Positions 19,590-30,912 of a stretch of DNA of 64,000 bases are shown here, in pieces. How positions within the stretch are numbered: position 1 is the first letter of the stretch; each line of letters begins with the position of its first letter. The DNA lies in contig CP053167.1 of the NCBI GenBank assembly GCA_014607495.2, forward strand, positions 10,664,001 through 10,728,000. Reading direction: 5' to 3'. Made by a program: the position numbers and the translations under genes. A model generated the notes under the pieces. It was given only the letters and a program-made list of their open reading frames with translations. It had not been told where the DNA came from and did no database searches. The DNA comes from Carposina sasakii (taxonomy: Eukaryota; Arthropoda; Insecta; Lepidoptera; Carposinidae).

Positions 19590-20308
19590 TTGTTTTATTC
19601 ATGTTATAATGCCTGTCTAATGCATAAGAACAAGCACTTACAAATAAATTAGGAACTCTCGCCTAATCCAAATCGCATTTTCCAGGTTTTTATAAGATAC
19701 CTAGAGCCCACTTACCTACCTATTATTATATTTAAAGTAAGAACGACATTAACCGTGTTCTTTAATTGGTTAACTATTAATTATATATATATAAATAGCA
19801 TGCATTTTAATTTATTTAACACAAGTTATGAATATTCATAAAATTCATGATTACCAAATAAACTTTAGTCGCGAACATCCATGCCAAGTTCCATATTCTA
19901 CGTATGGCATCACTGATAGCTCCCGCCATTTTCAATTTGAATTCCAAATTTTAAAAGACAACTTTTTAAATTCAAACACAGAGACCGCGGAATCACGTCA
20001 CACACAGCCTTATATCACTGACCAAACTAGTAGCTAATTGTTCTACAGTTTACACACCCGAGAGAATTTTTGAAAGTCACAAGCAAGAAGCGAAACGGTA
20101 CTGAGTATTCAATTTATCCATATATTTTAACTGGTTTATTACAGTTTACTTTCTAACATATTAAAATAATAGCTCGCATGATAATTGTACGCATTTACAT
20201 TAATCAAAGCTTTTTTATGGCGTTGTTTTTGGCTGTGTGTTATTGAATTTATTAGGGCGTTAAAAAGTTTGGAAGATCTGTTCTAAATATAAAACGAAAG
20301 ACGGTAAA
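19590..20308. other. Anonymous AT-rich sequence
   Basis: No gene or repeat recognised. Confidence 0.45.
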
Positions 20309-20440
20309 AATGTAGAGTCCGTTTTATACATGGAATAACTCCTACGCCTGATTTCGGAACTAACATTTAATGCAGTGCAGTGACACAGACGATGTTGTTA
20401 TGTACATAGTAACTAGCGCCATCATTCGAGGGAACTAATT
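20309..20440 (+). repeat. Dispersed repeat family E
   Basis: It shares TGATTTCGGAACTAACATTT and AGTAACTAGCGCCATCATTC with 52498-52620 and 56740-56865. It is non-coding and has no obvious ends. Confidence 0.6.
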
Positions 20441-22370
20441 GATGGAACGCACTCTACTAGGGTTGCTTGCAAATTAAATAGGTAATGCAAACATAATATG
20501 ATCAAATGGTCTGTAGAGGCAAAAGAGCTTTTCATTAGCCCCCACCGGCCTTCTGACTTTGACCCAACAACCGTGACATCGGTAGTCGAACCATAGATGT
20601 GAGTAAGGCTTTTTAATGCTACATTACGATCAATTGAAAGATCGTATCATTTTAAACTTGGTCGAATACCTACTTGTTTACTTGACGTAAATTTTTCACG
20701 TAACTACAGAGTATATATTTTATGAAATGTACCTCTTGTGGACAGATAGACGAGATATCTAAAAGCTAAAAAGATTTTTAAATTAAGAGCTTAGTATGTC
20801 ATTCCCAAAAAAAAACTTTGTACTCGATTAGAACAGTTAATAGTGTAATAACTGTTATTTCGTTATTTCTGGCAATTTCATAATAATTAACTGCAGGATG
20901 CGGTTTCCAAGGTTCTCTTTTAAAACGTCTAGGTCGTGGAGTTTGGTACCTGAGTAAGGTCGTTTTTATATCCACGTAGGTATTTAAATTATTCGGCATT
21001 TTTAATGTTATTCTCTTTTACATGGGTTGGAATTTTGCATAAGATGTCTACCTAATTATATTTTAATATTAAATAACCGTTACTGTTATGTTTCACTTTT
21101 GTTTTTAGAGAATACATAAAGAAGATAGACGGAGGACTTGGGATAGTTAACGCTGAAGACCTTGTCATCGATAAGCATACTCTTTAATATAAAGATTTGT
21201 TAGAGCACCTCCTCAAACCAATGGAATAGTTCGCTTTTGTTACTATAAAACGTTGAAATAAAGGATTCGATCTAAGAATGTATATTGTATGCTTAAAGAA
21301 TAGCAAAGTATATGCTTGTTGTACAAAAACATAATAACGATGACTCAGTAGTTACAACACAATTAAAGAAAATAATTTCATTGTAAATACCCCCCACCTC
21401 CCGGAATGTGGAGCGTCTCCGATTTTATTTCTTCTAAAATTCGAACCTTCGAACTTTAAATTTAAATGTTTTCGAACAGCAGTTCCAGTTTCATACTCAA
21501 TGTCAGTACAGGCCAGCCAGTACTATTGATTCCATGAGTCAGGCAATAAAGCCCTGCCCACTACAGTAATGCCTTGTTTGTTGAGCTAATAAGTATATGG
21601 GGAATAGGTATAATGAATTAATCAATCCATCGTTATAACATCTAGTATGTCGCGCCTTCACTTCTCTCAAAAAGACGTTGATGTTATAAATTTTCCAAAA
21701 GAAAATATCAAAATTATTGTGGTGATCACATTAAAGGCTCTTTCAGTTAAGAAAATACGAATCGGGTGAAGAATTTTTTCCATTTCTTTATTAATAATTT
21801 TATAAAATACAAATGTATTTTATTACTTATATATTGAGAGACACAGAGAGTGTGGGTTTAATTATGCCTAAAACATTAAGGTATTGAGGGAGCGTAAAGC
21901 TAAAGAACAAGTATACAAATATTGCAAGACCGCCAACAATATAAAAATGTAATAAAAGTCTCATTTCCCTGTAAAATAACTTTTTCACAAGTATGTCGCC
22001 AAACTTGCAAAAGATCAAACTTCTAAAAGTTTGCAAAACAGCTGCGGATGATCATAACTTTTTCTTTGAAACAAATAAGGGTTTCTGATAGCTGTTCGAT
22101 AGCTATTTATAGTTTCGACACAAAGAAATCTATAACCAATAGCCAGGTTTAGTTTATTGTAGTCTCAAAAGCTTATATTAATCGTAACAAGAACGAAAAT
22201 AACAAGTTTTCAGAAATGGTAGTCACTTATACAACCGACACTTATGGAGACGCCAGTTTAAAATAACCTTGTGCTCAATCCAAGGACTATTACTAACTGC
22301 AGCTTAAAAACTTTTTGCACATCACCAAAACTTGTAACAAAACACTGGCCGGTAATAATGTCGATGAGAA
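20441..22370. other. Anonymous sequence
   Basis: No gene, RNA or repeat that I can support. Short open frames lack recognisable motifs. Confidence 0.4.
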
Positions 22371-22377
22371 AAAATCC

Positions 22378-22520
22378 GTTTGGAAATCGAAGGCTGGCGA
22401 TCGCGCGCGCTCTGAGTCGGTGACTGCGTGCGTGATGTGATTCATCCCATCTCAGTGGCGGGCGCGGATAAAAAGCGAAAAAAACAAGTAAAATAACATT
22501 GGCATGGCGCACACGCGCGC
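22378..22520. promoter_or_regulatory. GC-rich, CpG-rich island, possible promoter or first exon
   Basis: It contains runs such as GATCGCGCGCGCTCTGAG and GGCGGGCGCGGATAAAAAGC inside AT-rich surroundings. GGATAAAAAG could be a TATA-like box. No reading frame is recognisable, so a promoter or untranslated exon is only a guess. Confidence 0.25.
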
Positions 22521-23480
22521 AAAATGGACTAAAACCCACGAGAGCAGAACCGGCTGAGAAACGGTATAAGCGAATCAACTAAGTCAAAATCTATTTACTC
22601 AAGAGTTACATTTTATGGGCGTAACGCTTCGAGTGTTATTCGTAAGGTGTTGAATATAATATTCGCTTTTGTTCTGTTTATAAACAAATTCGAAATTTAA
22701 ATGCAGAGTTTTATTGCATTTTGATTGGTCAATAAAATCGCTATTTCATTCATTCAGTATCGTAACAGATCCTTCCTTAGATCCTTCCATATCCATACCC
22801 CACTCTCAATCTCTACCTCCTGCAACCTGCACGGAGCATCGTTTTCTTTTTCTACAAATCCATTTAATTCATCTTCCACGATCCAGATTCCCTTATTTCT
22901 CATTTATGTGTCCATGATTATCTTTACTATAACCCAATTAAAGCAATTCCGTAAAACATGCATTTCGATAAGCTCTCGTCGAAATCGAACCCTATCGAAA
23001 TACATATCGATAATGTAATTAATCTCATTGATTCAGTAATCGAGAGCGTTGGATTTGCATATCAGAGCAGATTAATAATGCTATCAAAATTATCAAATAC
23101 AAATATCAGTTTAGAGAGATCTACATAATCATCGCTCTGTTTCCATTTAAATAATAATATATTCTTCTTCCGTTCGTGATATCTCGTTACTCACTCCCAG
23201 CATCATATACCATCCATCATAGAATATATACCAATATCTACTTCTTTGGTCTTCCTCTTGGACAGTATCTCTGTAAATTATCTACTAGGTATTTATTTCT
23301 TCATTGGGTGGAGCCTATGTTAATATGAAGTGTATAAGTCAGGTACTTCTCATGTCCGCTCCAAGATCAACATAACATAACATTTAGTTAAAACGCATGG
23401 ACGAAGAAGAACAACGGCTCTGATTCTCCGATTTCCAGCATCACTCCAATAATGTTACGACTTTACATTGTCTTAGTAGC
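22521..23480. other. Anonymous sequence
   Basis: No gene or repeat recognised. Confidence 0.4.
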
Positions 23481-24687
23481 ACCCTGCCCCTCTAGCACGA
23501 CCACGCATCGCGGATATCGTATCCGTCTCTATACAAAATTAAACATGGCGGCTATATTTATGGTATTTCGACAGGCTAAATGTCGATAAAACGTGCGACG
23601 ACCTTATCATATCGTGTTTCGCAGGTCATGCTAGGCTCGCTGGTTTGGTTGAAGTAAGGAGGTAAAGTAAAGAATACCTACAACGACCCGAACATAAGTA
23701 CTAGAGGCAAGTGTGGAGACTACCTATTTATATTTCAGGAAAAATAGCTACATAATAGGGAAAAAAATTACAATAAATAATATTCTCATGTATGATAGTA
23801 AATAAATAAGTAGGGTATTTATTTTATTTAAGTAAATTTTCCTCACTCCTAGCGTGTTTGAAATTCTTAAAGGCGCTAACCAACCGACTAATAGTGGACA
23901 GTGACCACTTAACACGAATTTGTTAATAGTGCAGCTTTAGTCTAAGACCTAAGTAATACGTAAGATATAATAATATGTGTAGACAAACATAACCACACAG
24001 TTATGCAAACGGGAACCAACCCACATAAACAGTAAGATCGGATTCTATCAAAATTTACAGATTATTTCGATGTTTACAAGATTATTAGAAAGTTCATTTT
24101 TGAAAGCTTATGTAGCCCAAAATTTTATTTTATGCATTAGTGGGTTGGTTCCCGTTTGCATAACTATGTCCCATTGTCCATTATATCCGAAGTGCGGTAT
24201 AAACCGGGTAAATTACCCAAGAATCTAAATATGTACCTGAAGACGTTTCTATTGAAATACGCATCGTAAATCTCAGGCTAAGACGCGGGATATTAACCCA
24301 CTTTATGCTTCCAGTGATATGATGAGGAGATAACTGCATCATCATGTATTTATTCTCGTATATATCAATTGCATTCATTAAACAATTACAAAACTTAATG
24401 TTACTGTAATACAAACGGATAGGCATGTTTAGACTACTCTAGACATGGCAGTGGTCCCAAAAATGAGGTATCCAGAAACACATGATCGTGATAGAGGTCC
24501 TACAGCCACGTTTAGCACACCAGCAAGCCTAGCATGACCTGCGAACACGATATTATAAACCGATTTATCGACATTTAGCTTGTCAAAATACGATAAATAT
24601 AGCCGCCATGTAGAATTTTGTATAGAGACGATACGATATCGTACGGTACGATATCCTCGATGCATGGTCATGCTAGGGGGGCAGGGT
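23481..24687. mobile_element. 1.2-kb DNA element with about 180-bp inverted ends
   Basis: ACCCTGCCCCTCTAGCA-type sequence at the left is mirrored by TGCTAGGGGGGCAGGGT at the right. The inversion continues inward through CTCTATACAAAATT and ACATGGCGGCTATATTTAT to TCGCAGGTCATGCTAGGC. It has no coding content, so it is non-autonomous. No clear target duplication. A second palindromic element sits inside at 23999-24165. Confidence 0.7.
23999..24165. mobile_element. Nested 167-bp MITE
   Basis: AGTTATGCAAACGGGAACCA at the left is the exact complement of TGGTTCCCGTTTGCATAACT at the right. It lies within the larger inverted-repeat element and is therefore younger than it. Confidence 0.7.
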
Positions 24688-25375
24688 CAGATATTAAAGA
24701 TTAGTCTATATTGATATAGTCCAGTCATAAATCTATAGAATAGAATAAGGGTTGACCGTAATATCCACTTCAGTGCACTGCGCACGCGGCTATTTTCGTA
24801 ATGTCTGCAGTTGCACGTTCGTGTTTATATTTAAGGGTAACTAAATGGTTGCCTCTTGAATTATAAATAATATGGACTGCCTCTTCAAGTATAAAGAACT
24901 AGCGACTAGCCACGACTTTGTCCATGCCTTAGTAAACAAGGGAAAAAAACCCGACTCCGTAAAAATTTTGACCATGTCTCACTCTCGCGAATAAGATGAA
25001 TCTAATGCATGGAGAAGAAATAAAAGAGGAGGCAGCTAAGTATATTTTCATACAAAAATAGTGTGCCGCTGAGCGGGGGTGAAGTAATGGGACGAGGGGA
25101 GCATCCTAACACTGTAGCCCTGTCCATTTACATAGAAACCACCTTATAGTGACTAGCCAAACTACTTGCATAAGCATGTGGTTATAGCTACTGCGTTACA
25201 CACACTGGCCCTGAAGCTCCGCCCCCTATCTTGACGTCATGGCCTCACGATTGCCACACGACTCAGTTCATAGTCCCACCTCCTCTTTTATACCTTCTCC
25301 ATGATCTAATGATACCTCTCAAGCTCAAATTTATAGAGCTTGCCAAGTAAATATACATAGTTATATACAGGGTGT
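24688..25375. other. Anonymous sequence
   Basis: No gene recognised. A few words resemble family A Helitron ends but are not clear enough to call. Confidence 0.4.
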
Positions 25376-25629
25376 AACAAAAAGGGTATGTTAAGCGAAA
25401 AGCTACCCAAATAGCCCACTGTAGAGAACCTATCCACAAAATTTGGGACTCAAAATCACTTGTTTATTTTTCCCGATAGTATGGAGAATTTTTAAATATC
25501 TTAGGAATTTACATACAATCTTGAAAAATAAACATGTGATTTCGAGTCTCAAATTTTGTGGATAGGTTCTCTACAGTGGGCTATTTACGTAGCTTTTCGC
25601 TTAACATACCCTTTTTGTTACACCCTGTA
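25376..25629. mobile_element. Foldback MITE family B
   Basis: TACAGGGTGTAACAAAAAGG at the left and CCTTTTTGTTACACCCTGTA pattern at the right (one T differs in spacing). The arms extend about 110 bp, through AGCCCACTGTAGAGAACC. Relatives at 53361-53624 and 48597-48854, and half copies near 25755 and 52305. Confidence 0.8.
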
Positions 25630-25754
25630 TATATACTTAAAACATACATAAATACATTCTAAAAATATAATATAACAATAATGGGCATGGACTTAGGTAC
25701 TTCATATTTGGTTGCTAATTTGCTTTTCTTTTATTTTTTTTCAAAATGATTTCG

Positions 25755-25845
25755 GGTTTCATAAGCTGGGAATAGGTTCTCTATAGTAGCCTATTATCAT
25801 AGCAGTTTATTTAACATACCCTTTCTTTTACACCCTGCATAGGTA
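25755..25845. mobile_element. Half copy of MITE family B
   Basis: GAATAGGTTCTCTATAGT to TACACCCTG. Only one arm is present. Confidence 0.6.
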
Positions 25846-25883
25846 TATTGATACAGATGTCCGTAAGACTTAGAGAATGGACT

Positions 25884-26322
25884 TCCTATATATACATATA
25901 ATAAAAACGTAACGGATCGCTGTCTGTACACGGAAGATATATGAGAAAAAATATTATAGGAGACCTTAATCAACACAATAGTACCCAAAAGAATGATTTT
26001 TTGAATTTTTGTCTGTTTGTCTGTGCGTTTGTGCACGCTAATCTCAGAAACGGCTGAACCGATTTCGATGCAGTTTTCAGGAATATATTGTAAAATTATT
26101 AATAAATAAATGTAAAAAATTCCTCCCCGAGTGGGAATCGAACCCACGACCTCTGCATACCGTGCTAGCGCTCTAACCTCTGAGCTACCGGGTATATATA
26201 TTGTGACAGGTCCCACTTAACATATAGGCTACTTTTTATATATAAAATGTTTTTAACCCGGATAATTTCGACATTTAGTTTTTTCTGTAGTCCACGCGGA
26301 CGCAGTCGCGGGCGTCCACTAG
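25884..26322 (+). mobile_element. Non-autonomous Helitron, family A, hit by a SINE
   Basis: It starts TCCTATATATACATATAAT and ends CGCGGGCGTCCACTAG before a T. The body matches the other family A copies except for a 104-bp SINE at 26092-26195 plus its 9-bp target duplication. Confidence 0.8.
26092..26195 (-). mobile_element. tRNA-derived SINE nested in a Helitron
   Basis: It has a B box GGTTCGATTCC and an A box GTAGCTCAGAGGTTAGAGC on the minus strand. The target duplication ATATATTGT lies at 26083-26091 and 26196-26204. It is the same family as 611-711. Confidence 0.85.
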
Positions 26323-26521
26323 TACTTAATAGGTTTGTTGTTTCTCTTAAAACGCTCTATATTACTCATCATTCAATCTACACTATATCCCATAAAAAGT
26401 TTACATAAGCCGTAATAAACATAACTTTGTACGACCCAATAAATCCAATAATAAAATTTAATATTACTATAATATTCGGTCTGTCTGTCTGTCTGTCTGT
26501 TACGCTTTCCCGCTTAAACCT

Positions 26522-26785
26522 AGTAATATTAAATTTTATTATTGGCTTAATTTTACCGTGAATCTGCAATTTTGTTTTGGGCATTATGCAACTTTATATG
26601 AAATTTTTACATTGGGGGTGAAATAAATTTTGTTTTTTCTGTAGTCCCGCGGACGGAGTCGCGGGCGTCCACTAGTATTACTATAATATTCGGTATTATA
26701 GTAATATTAAATTTTATTATTGCATTAAACCCTGAATCTGCAAGTTTTGGGCATTATGCAACTTTATATGACATTGTTGTTCTGC
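26522..26785. repeat. Direct duplication around a Helitron 3' end
   Basis: About 85 bp at 26522-26606 (TAATATTAAATTTTATTATT and GGGCATTATGCAACTTTATA) recur at 26702-26785 with small changes. Between them lies a family A type 3' end finishing in CTAG at 26672-26675. Confidence 0.55.
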
Positions 26786-26929
26786 CCACTTTCTACTCGA
26801 GTGTTGACCAAATATAGTACAGAAGTGAACGTTTTACTTTCAAACAGTTGAACGACAGATTTTGTTTGTTCATTTTTATGAAGTGGACAACATGATTAAT
26901 CTTTTTTCGTTATGCCCAGTTACTACATA

Positions 26930-27280
26930 CATATGTATGATGATCTCCGACCGTATTTCGGCCAAGGCGACCAATCTCTACGGAGATTGGTCAGGTACGC
27001 AGGAGATATTATAGTGCACAAGTGTGTGCGCAAACACAGATGCACTCTCTATTCCGTTACTCTCATAGTCCGATGGGACGGAAAGCCGACACGACCGGAG
27101 AGAGATCGGGTGCAGGACCAACGGTTTTACGTGCTTTTCGAGGCACGAGCTAAGTGACAATTTTGCAACATTAAAATCTGTAGATGAAATAAATTCAATG
27201 GTACAGGCCCGTGACTGGGATCGAACTTACGCCTCCTGCTTGGAAGGTGCAAGTCTTAACCACTGGGCTATCACCGCTGA
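26930..27280 (-). mobile_element. tRNA-headed SINE (about 350 bp)
   Basis: On the minus strand a tRNA-like head (TAGCCCAGTGGTTAAGA and GTTCGATCCCAGTC) at 27278-27205 leads into a body that includes CCGATCTCTCTCCGGTCGTG. Part of the body recurs at 48236-48325. Open frames inside are incidental. Confidence 0.6.
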
Positions 27281-27527
27281 ATATGTATAGGTACAGTGCA
27301 GTAGGGGAGACCGGGGATAGTTGACTATAGGGGTAGGTAGACTAACTGTCAAAAACTCATTCGGTGCAATAGCTTTAAGGCAAACAGTGATGCACTAGAG
27401 TCCGTCACTGACCCCCGTACAATCACCAAAAAGGTGACATTGCACACGCAAGTCGCTTGAGAGTAGAAACGTAATATTGGAAAAAGAACTCATGCTAGTA
27501 ACTAGTTTTGTCGTAATGTTATTTGTT

Positions 27528-28510
27528 AGAATATACGGAAGAATATAATCCGCAACTATGCTTAGCGTTCGTGGACTATGAGAAGGCCTTTGATTCGATC
27601 GAGATATGGGCAGTGCTGCAGTCTCTCCCGCGGTGCCATATTGATCATCGATATATCGAAGTGCTGAAGTGTTTATACAGCAACGCCACCATGTCGGTAT
27701 GAGTACAGGAGCGGAGCACTGAGCCGATTTCATTGCAGAGGGGAGTGAGACAAGGAGATGTTATTTCTCCGAAGCTCTTCACCAATGCAGTGGAAGACGC
27801 CTTTAAGCTTCTCGAATGGAAAGGACTCGGCATCAATATCAATGGCGAATACATCACTCACCTTCGGTTCGCAGACGACATCGTGGTCATGGCAGAATCG
27901 CTGAAGGATCTAAGCACAATGCTCGATGGCCTCAATCGAGTCTCCCAACAGGTGGGCCTGAAGATGAACATGGACAAGACGAAGATCATGTCGAACGTCC
28001 ATGTGCCGCCCACTCCTGTACTAGTTGGGAGCTCGATGCTCGAAGTTGTTGACGAGTATGTTTACCTAGGACAGACGGTCAAACTAGGTAGGTCCAACTT
28101 TGAGAAGGAGGTAAATCGGCGAATCCAACTCGGCTGGGCAGCGTTCTGGAAACTACGAAGCTTATTTGTGTCCAAGATACCCCAGTCCTTAAAGACGAAG
28201 GTATTCAACCAGTGCGTGCTGCCGGTGATGACCTACGGTGCCGAGACGTGGTCTCCAACTATGTGCCTCATAAAGAAGCTCAGGATCGCACAGCGAGCGA
28301 TGGAGAGAGCTATGCTTGGGATCTCTCTGCGTGATCGAATCAGAAATGAGGAGATCCGCAGACGTACAAAAATCACCGACATAGCTCAACGGTGCAGCAA
28401 GCTGAAGTGGCAATGGGCAGGGCACATAGCTCGAAGAACTGATGGCCGATGGAGTCGGAAAGTTCTAGAGTGGATGCCACGTAACGGCAAGCGGTATGAT
28501 AGGCCTAAGT
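27528..28510 (+). pseudogene. RTE-like non-LTR reverse transcriptase fragment
   Basis: A LINE of this kind copies its own RNA into nicked genomic DNA. The visible part starts inside the polymerase (PQLCLAFVDYEKAFDSIE) and has an in-frame stop TGA at 27701. It then runs 260 residues: QRGVRQGDVISPKLF, the catalytic RFADDIVVMAE box (both Asp kept), the LGQTVKLGRSNFEKEV block, and the tail WQWAGHIARRTDGRWSRKV. The final GRPxxRW block expected at the end of RTE proteins is cut off at RPKY. The 5' endonuclease half is missing, as is usual for 5'-truncated LINE insertions. Assignment to RTE rests on the tail motifs. Confidence 0.85.
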
Positions 28511-28515
28511 ATTGA

Positions 28516-28800
28516 TCACAGATGGCGCTGAAGTTCTATTGTGTTTCTATTTACTATTTTGTAACAAAACAAAAACGGAAAAATAAATAGTTTGTAAAGA
28601 AAGTACACAGCTAAAACTAACATAATTAAATATATATTTTTTCCACCGTAATTGATATGTTATGCTCTTGTTAAACAGATAAAGCTACTTCATTAGTATA
28701 ATTAATTGTAGTATGTATTGATTTATGGATGGACCTTAGGTAAAGTATTCTATGTCAAAGGGCCAACGGGAATACAGGAAAGTGCGTGCGTGGTTAATCT
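28516..28800. other. Intron or intergenic sequence
   Basis: It lies just downstream of the last exon I can see for the host gene. No feature recognised. Confidence 0.4.
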
Positions 28801-28806
28801 ACTCAC

Positions 28807-28933
28807 CCTATGCGAACTAGCAAGTCTGCCATGCGCAGGAGTCGGGCGATCGTCGCTGGACTCGTCGCCCGATCGCTCGCCGGTGAACACCGAGTCGTGC
28901 GACACGGACAGCGCACTGCCGTATGCGCCTTCT
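28807..28933 (-). CDS. Host gene, visible exon 3
   Basis: The acceptor TTCACAG precedes the exon and the donor GTGAGT follows it on the minus strand. The 127-bp exon supplies the last base of a split codon and then 42 codons. These include EGAYGSALSVSHDSVFTGE, an acidic and serine-rich stretch, and end at SSHR. It joins in phase to the exon at 35448-35592 (two leftover bases there, one here). GC content and clean splice signals stand out from the surroundings. SVSHDSVF recalls the SHDSIF motif near the start of vertebrate CRACD/KIAA1211 proteins, but this is a weak resemblance. Further exons must lie downstream, probably left of this point or outside the window. Confidence 0.65.
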
Positions 28934-28989
28934 CTGTGAACCACATATAATGTAATAATTATGATTAAATACTAGGATAGACAGCAGTA

Positions 28990-29160
28990 AAAAATAAACT
29001 GGCGAAATTATTCTGGATAAAAATATTTTCCCAGGATAAAAAGTAGCCTATGTTCAGGCTCTAGACTACCCGTGTATCAAATTTCATTTAAATCGGTTCA
29101 GTAGTATTGCCGTGAAAACGAGACAGATAGACACAGAGTTACTTTCGCATTTATAGTATA
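28990..29160 (-). mobile_element. Helitron fragment
   Basis: It contains AAAAAGTAGCCTATGTTCAG and ends ACTTTCGCATTTATAGTATA, the complement of a common lepidopteran Helitron 5' end. The 3' hairpin is missing. Confidence 0.5.
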
Positions 29161-29205
29161 GTAAAGTTACATATACGGGATAAATGTGTGATTATACTCG
29201 TATGT

Positions 29206-29460
29206 ATACATACATATAATCACGCATTTATCCCTTCGGGGTAGGCAGAGCACCAAGGGCTGATAGAACCACATGGTGCTACTTCTAACCAATTTTGAGG
29301 GTATAGTTGAGATGTACAAGTTAGTAGTGACAGGTGGTCAGCCCATCGCCTACAAAACACCAAGACCCTCTTGTCCCATTACTGACTTGTACAGTATGCC
29401 CGGGAAGAGAAGCAGCTGTAGTATTATACGTTTTTTTGTCACTCCCAGAGCAGCATAGAA
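29206..29460 (+). repeat. Dispersed repeat family D (SINE-like)
   Basis: It matches 57311-57580 and, reversed, 3367-3640. It starts with a TACATACATA-rich stretch and contains GGGGTAGGCAGAGCACCAAG. Confidence 0.65.
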
Positions 29461-29480
29461 GTTAAGTATAGTAAGGTTAA

Positions 29481-29930
29481 TCTTACTAATATTGTAAACG
29501 CGAAAATTTTTTGAATGAATGGATAGATAGATAGATGGATGTTCGTTACTCGTTCGCGTAAAAATGGCTGGAGCGATTTTAATAAAATTTGGTATGGAGT
29601 TTGTTGATTGTGGATGTGGAATAAAGTAGGCCGCTGATAGATTTAAGGTTGTATATTATTTTAAACTAAGATTTACAATAGCAAAAAATGGCTATCCGCC
29701 AACTGTGTCTGACGAACGGTGAGTGATCGGTAGTGTTCGGCGAGGGCTCGGTTGCACTCCTGTCCCCCGCGCCTCTGCGATCTTGATGATGATGGCTAAC
29801 AGAGCTAGCCGACACCCTGGATTAACACATAGGCTACTTTTTATACCGGGAAAATATTTTTATCCCGGATAATTTAGACATTTTGTTTATTTCTGCAATC
29901 CACGCGGACGAAGTCGCGGGCGTCCACTAG
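29481..29930 (+). mobile_element. Non-autonomous Helitron (450 bp), variant of family A
   Basis: It starts TCTTACTAATATTGTAAACG after an A and ends GTCGCGGGCGTCCACTAG before a T. The 3' third matches family A, while the 5' half belongs to a different Helitron lineage with TGGCTGGAGCGATTTTAATA. Confidence 0.75.
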
Positions 29931-30117
29931 TATTAATATAATATTTAGCAAGGATTTGGGGCAGATGTTCCAGTTAGTTTCAACTGATGAATAAATCTGA
30001 TGCTCTCTTTCACTAAACTTGACAGAATAAATACATAAACAACTTTTACTTCAGGAAAATGTCTACATAAATGATTAAGCGTACGCAGTTTTTCAGGATA
30101 TTGTAAAACAACTGTAT

Positions 30118-30366
30118 AAATAAATAAATAAATAAATATTCACACACTTCACAACACATTGAGCCTAGTCCCACATTAAGATCCCTAAGGTCTTGTGTCG
30201 TGGGTACTAAGCAACGGTATATAAATACATAGATAAGTATAGAAACATCCATGACTCGGAAACAAACATCAATATTCATCATATCAATGTTTGCACCTAC
30301 CGGGATTCGAACCCAAGACCTATCGCGTCGCAGGCAGGGCCACTACCAACTACACCAGACGGCCGT
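30118..30366 (-). mobile_element. tRNA-derived SINE with AAAT tail
   Basis: On the minus strand a tRNA-like head (GGTTCGAATCCCGGTAGG with a GTGTAGTTGGTAGTGGCC upstream box) leads into a body with AGGGATCTTAATGTGGGAC. It ends in an (AAAT)n-type tail at 30118-30136. Relatives at 43215-43450 (plus) and 61823-62475 (minus, interrupted). Confidence 0.75.
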
Positions 30367-30415
30367 CAATTTATATATAATTTATGTATAATTTTAAAGT
30401 TAATAAATAAATCTA

Positions 30416-30755
30416 TCTATACATATAATAAAAATATTACGGATCGCTGTCTGTATATGGAAGATATACATATAAGAAAAAATATTATACAATACCTTTA
30501 TCAACGCAATAGTAACCCAAAATAATGATTTTTGGAATTTTTGTCTGTATTGTCGGTTTGTCTGTGCGTTTGTGCACGCTAATCTCAGAAACTGGCTGAA
30601 CCTATTTCGATGCAGTTTTCAGTAATATATTGTGACAGGTCCCACTTAACATATAGGCTACTTTTTATCCCGGGAAAATGTTTTTATCGCGGATAATTTC
30701 GATATTTTGTTTTTTTACTGCAGTCCACGCAGACGGAGTCGCGGGCGTCCACTAG
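30416..30755 (+). mobile_element. Non-autonomous Helitron, family A
   Basis: It starts TCTATACATATAATAAAAAT and ends GTCGCGGGCGTCCACTAG. It is an uninterrupted copy of 340 bp and a good reference for the family in this window. Confidence 0.8.
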
Positions 30756-30912
30756 TAAATAAACAATAGTCTACCAAACAGCCCAAACGATACGTAATAA
30801 TATAATAACATAATGTTCCGTTACCAGACAGACCCTAATAAAGTTAATGTCGTTTTTTGTCTGGCCAATTACCACGTTATTCATCACACTACATGTGGGT
30901 TATTGAAGTTGA

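Noticed and set aside
28718..28939. Plus-strand 73-codon frame
   Set aside because: Shadow of minus-strand exon 3.
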